This document shows positions 1 to 5,573 of a DNA stretch of 10,746 nt, in pieces (positions within the stretch are counted from its first letter, which is position 1; each line of letters opens with the position of its first letter). The position numbers and the translations under genes are program-made. The notes under the pieces were generated by a model that worked only from the letters and a program-made list of their open reading frames with translations, was not told where the DNA came from and did no database searches. The stretch comes from JACQFK01 sp964604905 (GTDB lineage: Bacteria; Planctomycetota; MHYJ01; JACPRB01): contig CAZSCC010000242.1 in NCBI GenBank assembly GCA_964604905.1, positions 1-10,746 on the forward strand. Reading direction: 5' to 3'.

Positions 1-163
1 CCGGCTGGGCGCGCCGCGCGGCATCGATCGCGGCGTGGGCCTCCTCGGCGCCCCCGAAGGGGACATCGGCGACTTTCGCTTCCGTGGCCGGGTTGATCAC
101 GGGCCAGGTGCGGCCGCCGCGGGCGTCGGCCCAGGCGCCGTCGATGAGCATTCGGAAGTTCAT
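1..163 (-). CDS. NAD(P)-dependent aldehyde dehydrogenase, N-terminal fragment (gene continues beyond the left edge)
   Basis: The minus strand from the ATG at 163 reads about 54 codons and leaves the window still open. The start MNFRMLIDGAW, then the segment VINPATEAKVADVPFGG and an alanine-rich AHAAID helix, is the usual N-terminus of the aldehyde dehydrogenase superfamily (the 'I-NG-W-d ... V-NPATGE-I a-vp' opening). It is closest in feel to succinate-semialdehyde or betaine-aldehyde dehydrogenases. The Rossmann fold, catalytic Cys and Glu lie outside the window, so substrate and subfamily cannot be assigned. A second in-frame ATG at 151 is an alternative start. No Shine-Dalgarno sequence precedes 163, but a TAGAAT -10-like box lies nine bases upstream. 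The gene is divergent from the zinc-ribbon gene at 306. Confidence 0.82.
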   Translation of the reverse strand, partial: MNFRMLIDGAWADARGGRTWPVINPATEAKVADVPFGGAEEAHAAIDAARRAQP

Positions 164-172
164 GGGGCGGCC

Positions 173-178
173 ATTCTA
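173..178 (-). promoter_or_regulatory. Putative -10 box of the aldehyde dehydrogenase gene
   Basis: On the minus strand TAGAAT (one mismatch to TATAAT) ends nine bases before the ATG at 163. No -35 consensus is seen 16-18 bases further upstream; that region falls inside the large palindrome at 186-254. With no Shine-Dalgarno sequence between box and start, the transcript would be leaderless or nearly so. This is inferred from sequence only. Confidence 0.4.
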
Positions 179-185
179 CACCGGG

Positions 186-254
186 GTGGCGTAAATCAGC
201 CAGGCAGTTTTGCGCCACCGGGTGGCGCAAAACTGCCTGGCTGATTTACGCCAC
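186..254. repeat. Perfect 34-bp-arm inverted repeat made of two nested palindromic units
   Basis: Bases 186-219 are the exact reverse complement of 221-254 around a single central base, so all 34 pairs match. Each arm is itself an imperfect palindrome. The unit at 186-218 starts GTGGCG and ends CGCCAC, and 26 of its 33 positions equal those of its own reverse complement; the unit at 222-254 behaves the same way. GTGGCG or its complement therefore occurs four times. The element lies between the divergent aldehyde dehydrogenase and zinc-ribbon genes, reaching close to the -10 regions on both sides. Candidate roles are a REPIN-like element (two inverted REP-like units with a short spacer), a bidirectional terminator or insulator, or a double operator. 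No poly-T tract follows on either side, so simple intrinsic termination is not well supported. Confidence 0.9.
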
Positions 255-271
255 GCATTGCATCAAATATG

Positions 272-304
272 TGCTAGACTGGAGGCAGCTGCAACGGAGG
301 GAGG
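272..304 (+). promoter_or_regulatory. Putative extended -10 promoter and strong ribosome binding site of the zinc-ribbon gene
   Basis: TGCTAGACT at 272-280 fits the extended -10 pattern TGnTAnnnT, and no convincing -35 is seen. A transcript would begin near 287. A double Shine-Dalgarno sequence, GGAGGGAGG at 296-304, precedes the ATG at 306; its first GGAGG leaves a five-base spacer. The ribosome binding site is clear; the promoter is an inference. Confidence 0.45.
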
Positions 305-305
305 C

Positions 306-503
306 ATGGGGAAAGAGATCGTGTACTGCGACGGCTGCGGGAACATGCTCCGGGAGAAGGAGTTCGCCCGCGGGCTCGCCCATACCCAGGACCACCGGCA
401 CTTCTGCGTGCGCTGCCTCCCCCTCTACGCCCCGGCGCCTACTCCCACGCTTCCGGTCGCCGCCTCGGCCGCGGCCCCCGGAGCGACCCGGCGCTCCGGA
501 TAA
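306..503 (+). CDS. Small zinc-ribbon protein (65 aa) with two CxxC knuckles
   Basis: The ATG at 306 follows a strong GGAGG-type ribosome binding site, which excludes longer in-frame starts further upstream inside the palindrome. The 65-residue product has Cys8-x2-Cys11 (YCDGCG) and Cys34-x2-Cys37 (FCVRC). The 22-residue spacing is typical of a treble-clef or zinc-ribbon fold that binds one zinc ion. Residues 18-33 contain the basic and polar segment EFARGLAHTQDHRH. The C-terminal 25 residues are a Pro/Ala-rich, probably disordered tail. No signal peptide or membrane segment is seen, so it is probably cytoplasmic. Such 'YC-x-GC-G...' mini-proteins are found in Planctomycetota and Myxococcota, but I know of no defined function. 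The gene is followed by a GC hairpin and 44 bases later by the DUF485 gene. Confidence 0.78.
   Translation: MGKEIVYCDGCGNMLREKEFARGLAHTQDHRHFCVRCLPLYAPAPTPTLPVAASAAAPGATRRSG
478..499 (+). terminator. Short GC-rich hairpin at the 3' end of the zinc-ribbon gene
   Basis: CCGGAGCG at 478-485 pairs perfectly with CGCTCCGG at 492-499 around a six-base loop. It lies inside the last codons of the zinc-ribbon gene, just before its stop codon. The downstream sequence is AT-richer (ATAAAGATTCT) but has no run of T, so it is at best a weak terminator or RNA-stabilising stem. It may also be chance in GC-rich coding sequence. Confidence 0.28.
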
Positions 504-532
504 AGATTCTGGCGCACCCCGGGTCCGTTTGG

Positions 533-538
533 CAGAAT
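533..538 (+). promoter_or_regulatory. Putative -10 box of the DUF485-actP unit
   Basis: CAGAAT lies nine bases before the ATG at 548, the same spacing as TAGAAT before the aldehyde dehydrogenase start. No Shine-Dalgarno sequence is visible before 548 and no good -35 is seen. An alternative -10-like TAAAGAT lies at 501-507. The evidence is weak and rests mainly on similarity to the other unit starts in the window. Confidence 0.28.
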
Positions 539-547
539 GCGGCCTCG

Positions 548-874
548 ATGACCGACCCCAAGACGCATCTTCACTTCCTCAACGACCCGGAATTCAAGGA
601 GCTCACCGCCAGCAAGACCCGCATTTCCATCATTCTCACGATCGCCACGTTGATCATCTACTACGGGTTCATCTTCCTCGTCGCGTTCAAGAAGGAGTTC
701 TTCGGAAAGAAGATCACCGAGAACATCCCCATCGGCATCCCGATCGGGGTAGGCGTCATCGTCGCCTCCTGGGTGCTCACCGGCATCTACGTCCGCTGGG
801 CGAACTCCCGGTACGACACTCTCGTGCAGAACGTCAAGAACAAGGTCGAGGCGCACGATGCAGGCCGCCCTTAG
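548..874 (+). CDS. DUF485 (YjcH-like) inner-membrane protein, partner of the ActP-type symporter
   Basis: The 108-residue product has a polar N-terminus, two predicted membrane helices (about residues 27-48 and 62-83) and a charged C-terminal tail. The HFLNDPEFKEL opening and the SWVLTGIYVRWANSRYD segment at 75-90 are diagnostic of DUF485, the family of E. coli YjcH. DUF485 genes are regularly found directly upstream of ActP-type sodium/solute symporters, as here. The next gene starts at 858 inside this one, giving a 17-base overlap and probable translational coupling. A role as an accessory or assembly factor of the transporter is inferred from this conserved pairing; its biochemical function is unknown. 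Length is normal for the family (about 100 residues). Confidence 0.92.
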   Translation: MTDPKTHLHFLNDPEFKELTASKTRISIILTIATLIIYYGFIFLVAFKKEFFGKKITENIPIGIPIGVGVIVASWVLTGIYVRWANSRYDTLVQNVKNKVEAHDAGRP

Positions 875-2435
875 CCTCCTGGCGACCTCGGCCGCCGCCT
901 TCACGCCGCCGGCCGAACAGAAGATCAACTGGACCGCCATCCTCTTCTTCTTCATCTTCGTCGCCGTCACGCTGGGCATCACCTACTGGGCCGCCAAGAA
1001 GACCAAGACCGCGAAGGAGTTCTACGCGGCGGGCCGGAACATCACCGGGTTCCAGAACGGGCTCGCGCTCGCCGGGGACTACATGAGCGCGGCGTCGTTC
1101 CTCGGGATCGCCGGGATCGTCGCCACCAAGGGTTACGACGGCCTCATCTACTCGGTGGGATTCCTCGTCGGCTGGCCGATCTGCATGTTCCTGATCGCCG
1201 AGCCACTCCGAAACCTGGGCAAGTACACGTTCGCGGACGTGGTCGCCTTCCGGCTCAAGGTGCGGCCGATCCGGACCGCGGCGGCCACGGGGGCCATCCT
1301 GACGGTGCTGTTCTACCTGATCGCCCAGATGGTCGGCGCCGGCCAGCTGATCGGGCAGCTCTTCGGCCTGAACTACTACATCGCCATCGTCATCGTGGGC
1401 GCCGTGATCCTGGCCTACGTCATCTTCGGCGGCATGATCGCCACGACGTGGGTCCAGATCATCAAGGCGGTGCTCCTGATCGGCGGGGCGACCATCCTGG
1501 TCCTGATGATCCTCTGGGAGTTCGGGTTCAACTACGGCACGCTCTTCTCCGCCGCGGAAAAGAAGTACGGCGCCAAGTTCCTCCAGCCCGGGGGTCTCGT
1601 CTCCGACCCTGTCGACGCCATCTCGCTCGGGCTCGCGCTCATGTTCGGCACGGCGGGACTGCCGCACATCCTCATGCGTTTCTACACGGTCCCGAACGCC
1701 AAGGAGGCTCGGAAGTCGGTCTTCTTCGCGACCGGCTGGATCGGCTACTTCTACATCCTGACCTTCACGATCGGATTCGGCGCGGCGGTGATCGTGGGGA
1801 AAGATGCGATCCTGGCGGTCGACAGCAACATGGCCGCCCCGATGCTCGCAAGAGTGCTGGGAGGGAACGTCTTCTACGGCTTCCTCTGCGCGGTGGCGTT
1901 CGCCACGATCCTCGCCGTCGTCGCGGGACTCGCGCTGGCCGGGGCGTCGGCCCTCTCGCACGACATCTACGTCGGCGTCATCCGGAGGGGACAGGCCACG
2001 GAGGCCGAGCAAGTGCGCGTGGCGCGGATCGCGACGATCTGCCTCGGCGTGATGGCCGTCCTGCTCGGGATCGCATTCAAGGGCCAGAACGTCGCCTTCA
2101 TGGTCGGACTTGCCTTCGCGATCGCCGCCAGCGCCAATTTTCCGGCGCTCCTCATGTCGATCCTCTGGAAGCGGTTCACCACGAAGGGCGCGGTGGCGAG
2201 CATCGTGACGGGCCTGGGGCTGGCCGTGGTCCTCATCATCCTGAGCCCCACGGTCTGGGTGGACATCCTGAAGAACGCAAAAGCGATCTTCCCGTACAAG
2301 AACCCGGGGCTCTTCTCGATGACGGGGGCCTTCCTGGCGGGGATCGTCGTCTCGCTCTTCTCGCGCGAGCCCGAGGCCGAGGCGAAATTCGAGGACGAGA
2401 AACTCCGGACCTACCTCGGCGTCGGCGCGGACTAA
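858..2435 (+). CDS. actP: Cation/acetate symporter, ActP-type member of the solute:sodium symporter family
   Basis: The 525-residue polytopic protein is slightly shorter than E. coli ActP (about 549). A signal-peptide-like N-terminus (residues 1-15), also found in ActP, precedes about thirteen predicted membrane helices. The segment FYAAGRNITGFQNG at 55-68, followed by the DYMSAASFLGIAG helix at 74-86, is typical of the family. GTAGLPHILMRFYTVPN at 264-280 matches the sodium:solute symporter signature. By family knowledge it imports acetate or a related short-chain carboxylate with sodium or protons. The ATG at 858 has GAGG at 848-851 with a six-base spacer and overlaps the DUF485 gene by 17 bases. 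Its TAA stop overlaps the convergent molybdoenzyme stop by two bases. Substrate specificity (acetate, propionate, pyruvate) is not proven by sequence. Confidence 0.93.
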   Translation: MQAALSLLATSAAAFTPPAEQKINWTAILFFFIFVAVTLGITYWAAKKTKTAKEFYAAGRNITGFQNGLALAGDYMSAASFLGIAGIVATKGYDGLIYSVGFLVGWPICMFLIAEPLRNLGKYTFADVVAFRLKVRPIRTAAATGAILTVLFYLIAQMVGAGQLIGQLFGLNYYIAIVIVGAVILAYVIFGGMIATTWVQIIKAVLLIGGATILVLMILWEFGFNYGTLFSAAEKKYGAKFLQPGGLVSDPVDAISLGLALMFGTAGLPHILMRFYTVPNAKEARKSVFFATGWIGYFYILTFTIGFGAAVIVGKDAILAVDSNMAAPMLARVLGGNVFYGFLCAVAFATILAVVAGLALAGASALSHDIYVGVIRRGQATEAEQVRVARIATICLGVMAVLLGIAFKGQNVAFMVGLAFAIAASANFPALLMSILWKRFTTKGAVASIVTGLGLAVVLIILSPTVWVDILKNAKAIFPYKNPGLFSMTGAFLAGIVVSLFSREPEAEAKFEDEKLRTYLGVGAD

Positions 2436-3544
2436 GCCTTCACCACGACCGTGGCCTCCTCGATCGAGGCGTGACCCGACTTCGGGAACGGCCGCGGCAT
2501 CGGCTGCGCGGCGCCGTTCGTGTCGATCGTCCGGCAGCGGAACGTGTACCGCCCCTCCGCCAGGCCCGGAAGTTCGACCGTCCAGTGGGCCTTCGTGAAC
2601 GGCATCGGCCAGCGCGCGGGCTTCCCCTCCCACGAGGCCGGCGGCGGCAGGATCTCGGCCTCCTTCCACGGGGCCTTCGTGAAGGTCGGATCGTCCTCGG
2701 CCCACTTCTCGCCCGCGGGCGTCACCCAGACCTGCACTTTCGAGAGCCCCGAGATCCCCACCTGCGCGAGGCCCCACACGCGCTGACCCTGGCCGGCCTT
2801 GATCTCCTTCTGGAGCGCGAGCGTCCGCGCGTAGGTCTTCATCGGGCTGTCGATGTCGTTGTTGCCGTCGATGTAGGTGTCGTTCGCGACCGCGAGGTTC
2901 GAAAGCACGACGTGGTTCAGCCACTTCACCGACTTGAACCCGTACGCCTCGGGGACGACGATCCGCACCGGCCCGCCGCGCTCGGAGGTCAGGAACTGGC
3001 CGTTGAGCTTGAAGCAGACGATCACCGGCGGCATCCCGGGCGGGTCCTCCAGCACGCGGCCGATCGGGAGCGAGCTCTTGAACATCTGCTTGGGGTCGTC
3101 GTTGTGGTAGCCCCAGTAGAAGAGGCGCCGCAGGTCCTCCTTGGGCTCCGTCAGCCAGACGAGGTCGCGGAGCGGCACGCCCTCCCACAGGCCCATCCCG
3201 AGTGGCCGGCCGATGTTGTTGCAGGTCATGATCTTCGGGAACCGCACCGCGCGCGTCTCGGCCAGCTTCATGAGACCCGCCCAGTCGAGCGTGACCGGCT
3301 TGCCGAGCTTCGCCTTGTTCTCGGGGTCGGAGAGGATCTCGAGCTTCCACGACTCGCGGGTCATCCCGACCTCGGCCATCTTCTCGGGCGGCAGCTTGTG
3401 CGGAAGCGGCTTCCCGCGCGAGACGTCGCGGAACTTCTCCTGGGGAGTGAAGTAGGGTTCGGGCGGCTCGCCTTGGGTGGCAAACGACGGCCGCGCCGCA
3501 AACGCCGCGGCGCCGAGGAGCAGGTCGCGTCTCGAAAGTTCCAT
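2432..3544 (-). CDS. Tat-exported molybdopterin-dependent oxidoreductase of the sulfite oxidase family
   Basis: The 370-residue product begins MELSRRDLLLGAAAF, a twin-arginine signal (Arg5-Arg6), so it should be exported folded to the periplasm. The molybdopterin domain spans about 60-225. Cys108 in MTCNNIG is the likely molybdenum ligand, followed by WEGVPLRDLV at 120-129. The signature NGQFLTSERGGPVRIVVPE lies at 181-199, and the KWLN motif at 207-210. A C-terminal Mo-co dimerisation-like domain (about 235-370) includes WGLAQVGISGLSKVQVWV. The classical CAGNRR context around the cysteine is replaced by CNNIGR, as in YuiH-like relatives, so sulfite itself may not be the substrate. No cytochrome or membrane haem partner is adjacent. 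The gene begins 13 bases after the kelch gene, with AGGAAGGG just before the ATG. Confidence 0.9.
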   Translation of the reverse strand: MELSRRDLLLGAAAFAARPSFATQGEPPEPYFTPQEKFRDVSRGKPLPHKLPPEKMAEVGMTRESWKLEILSDPENKAKLGKPVTLDWAGLMKLAETRAVRFPKIMTCNNIGRPLGMGLWEGVPLRDLVWLTEPKEDLRRLFYWGYHNDDPKQMFKSSLPIGRVLEDPPGMPPVIVCFKLNGQFLTSERGGPVRIVVPEAYGFKSVKWLNHVVLSNLAVANDTYIDGNNDIDSPMKTYARTLALQKEIKAGQGQRVWGLAQVGISGLSKVQVWVTPAGEKWAEDDPTFTKAPWKEAEILPPPASWEGKPARWPMPFTKAHWTVELPGLAEGRYTFRCRTIDTNGAAQPMPRPFPKSGHASIEEATVVVKA

Positions 3545-3557
3545 CCCTTCCTGTTAC

Positions 3558-5573
3558 CTATTCCGCCTTGAGCGGCTGAAGGTCCGCCGATTTCGGATCG
3601 AGACGGAGCACGTAGACCTGGCTGTTCGTGTCGACCGCCCAGAAGAGCTTCCGCTTCGCGTCGTACATGAGGCCGAGCGAGACGTTCCGGCCGTTCTTGC
3701 CGTGGGGATCGTCGCCCGTGATCTTGAGCGAGACCCATCGGTTTCCGGCCGGGTCGTACGCGGGCGTGCGACGGACGCCGTCGGCCCCCGGCGCCATCGT
3801 GCACCCGGCCAGGCAGAGGTCGTTCTCGATGTCATAGCGGATCTGGCAGAGGTACAGGACCGCCGCCCCCGCCTCCTTTCCCGCCGGCGAGATCGGGGAG
3901 ACGGTCCACGTCTTGACGTCGACCGCGTGGAGCTCGCCCGTGAAGGGGACCTTGTCCCCATACGGCTTTCGCGCGAAGAGGAGCCGCTCGCGCTTCGCGT
4001 CGTAGAGCAGCGTCGAATTGTCGACCACCGCGCCGGGGAGCTTGCCTCCGGTGAGCTTCTGCTCGACCCACTCCTTCCCCTCGAACCGGTAGAGGCCTCC
4101 GTTCTGAGTCCAGCAGACGAGGCCCTGAGGCGTGGGCGTCAGCGTCAGCGTGTAGAAGCAGTCGCCGTAGACCATGCCTTTGGGCTTCTCGAGGCGGCCC
4201 GTCCAGTCGCCCACCGTCGGGTCGTAGACGAAGCACCCGTCGCGCCGCCCCGTGAAAAGCATCTTCTTGAGATTGGGATCATAGCCGTAGTTCTGGTACG
4301 TGTGGCCTGTCACCCAGGGCCGCCGGTTGAAGTTCACGCCCTCGGGGTACTCGGTGTTCGTGTAGAGCTGCCCGAGCGGGAATTCCACAGGGAAACAGAG
4401 CTCCCAACGGTTCGTGCTCAGATGGTATTGGAGGACGTCCGTCCCACCGTGCGCCGAGTGGCCGCCGCTGAAGCGAAGCATGAGGTTTCGGTCGGGGTCG
4501 AGGACCGCCGTCCCCCAATCCCGGTTGAGCGCCGGCAGGTGGGGCGGCTTCGTCTTCACCCACGTGTTGGCCGGCAACTCGGCCAGGACCTTCTTGAACG
4601 CCACCGGGTCGGGCTTCGGGCCCTCGAGATAGAAGTCCGGATGGAGCCGTCCCGTGCGGTAGACGCGCGTCTCGGGGGCGACGCCCTTCCCTCCCGTCCA
4701 CGAATCGCCCGCGATGTCGTACGTCCACTCGCCGTCGTTGTGGTCGCGGTACTGTCCGCCCACGTAGTCGGTGCTCGAGGTGTAGGTGTAGCCGCCTTTG
4801 AGAACGACCTTCCCGTCGGCGGCCGTAAGTTGATGGTTCGCGCGCGGCGGAGGGGCCTCCTTGGGGTGGCGCAGGGACCACTGCCGCCTGGCGGGATCGA
4901 AGACCCAGGTGTCGTTCGTGAGGTAGTCGAGGTGATCGCCGCCGAAGATCAGGAAGACCTTTGACTTTGCATCCCAGACGATCGGAGAGAGCGCCCGCGG
5001 GGGCGGCTCGGCGTCGAGGGAGTCCGCGATCGTCTCCAGGGCCACCTGCGCCCCCAGGAGCGACCGGAGCGTCGCCGGCGAGACCTCCTGGAGCAGATCA
5101 CGGACCGCTCCTTCGACCCTGTCCGAGACTTCGGTCAGCCGCTGCCGAAGGGGTCCCTCCGCCAGGAAGCCCCGGATCGTCCTCGCATTTGCCGCAAGAA
5201 GATCCAAGCGTGCCGCTTCGCCGCGCCGAATCGCCGGATTCGCGTCTCCCTCGAAATACGCGGCGCGCAGACGGGCGAGGGCCTGGACCAGGCTCCCACG
5301 CAACTCCCATACTTCGTTCCGCCACTTTTGAAGCCCGTTCGCCGCCCGAAGCTCCTCATGAATCGCCTTCCACACCCCGTCCACCTTGATCCGCGTGTGC
5401 GGGTTGCCGTCCTCCGCCTTCTGGTCCTCCCCACCGAACGCAAGCGACGGGCCGTCCGGCACCTCGCACGTCGATCCCCAGATGACCTGCTGCTTGAGGT
5501 CGGTCGAGGGGAGCCGATACCGCTTCTCCTGCGCCTGCGGAAGCAGAAGCAGGGCCAGAGCGATGAATCTCAC
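3558..5573 (-). CDS. Secreted kelch-type beta-propeller protein with helical insertion (671 aa)
   Basis: I chose the GTG at 5573 because GGAGG lies four bases upstream and the product then begins with a short signal sequence, MRFIALALLLLPQAQ. Residues 30-60 look like a first propeller strand set (CEVPDGPSLAFGGED). About 65-190 is mostly helical and charged. Kelch-like blades resume at about 198: VWDAKSKVFLIFGGD at 199-213, DTWVFDPARRQW at 221-232, then GKVVLKGGYTY, LMLRFSGGHSAHGG at 364-377, VLQYHLSTNRW, FVYDPTVGDW and AYDPAGNRWVSL at 605-616. These show the usual GG...D-W-FD-....W spacing. No catalytic residues (for example galactose-oxidase copper ligands) could be assigned. The function is probably binding, or an unknown enzymatic role outside the cytoplasm. 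The start overlaps the upstream stop (GTGA), so the genes are translationally coupled. Confidence 0.85.
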   Translation of the reverse strand: MRFIALALLLLPQAQEKRYRLPSTDLKQQVIWGSTCEVPDGPSLAFGGEDQKAEDGNPHTRIKVDGVWKAIHEELRAANGLQKWRNEVWELRGSLVQALARLRAAYFEGDANPAIRRGEAARLDLLAANARTIRGFLAEGPLRQRLTEVSDRVEGAVRDLLQEVSPATLRSLLGAQVALETIADSLDAEPPPRALSPIVWDAKSKVFLIFGGDHLDYLTNDTWVFDPARRQWSLRHPKEAPPPRANHQLTAADGKVVLKGGYTYTSSTDYVGGQYRDHNDGEWTYDIAGDSWTGGKGVAPETRVYRTGRLHPDFYLEGPKPDPVAFKKVLAELPANTWVKTKPPHLPALNRDWGTAVLDPDRNLMLRFSGGHSAHGGTDVLQYHLSTNRWELCFPVEFPLGQLYTNTEYPEGVNFNRRPWVTGHTYQNYGYDPNLKKMLFTGRRDGCFVYDPTVGDWTGRLEKPKGMVYGDCFYTLTLTPTPQGLVCWTQNGGLYRFEGKEWVEQKLTGGKLPGAVVDNSTLLYDAKRERLLFARKPYGDKVPFTGELHAVDVKTWTVSPISPAGKEAGAAVLYLCQIRYDIENDLCLAGCTMAPGADGVRRTPAYDPAGNRWVSLKITGDDPHGKNGRNVSLGLMYDAKRKLFWAVDTNSQVYVLRLDPKSADLQPLKAE

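Noticed and set aside
35..244. 69-codon plus-strand open frame at the left end
   Set aside because: It is antisense to the aldehyde dehydrogenase start and runs into the palindrome; no ribosome binding site or recognisable sequence.
186..254. CRISPR repeat, attC site or insertion-sequence end
   Set aside because: There are only two units with a three-base spacer, no spacer series, no integrase or transposase nearby, and no flanking target duplication seen.
834..3350. Very long (838-codon) open frame on the minus strand across the symporter and molybdoenzyme genes
   Set aside because: It is an Arg/Gly/Asp/Glu-rich shadow in GC-rich sequence, antisense to the well-recognised actP and in another frame of the molybdoenzyme gene; no domain or start site supports it.
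1448..3571. Long (707-codon) open frame on the plus strand spanning the actP end and the molybdoenzyme gene
   Set aside because: Its translation is low-complexity Arg/Pro/Gly sequence overlapping two genes with clear family signatures.
3477..4964. 495-codon plus-strand open frame antisense to the kelch gene
   Set aside because: The composition (Arg, Val, Glu, Pro) is that of an antisense shadow, and the opposite strand carries clear kelch blades.
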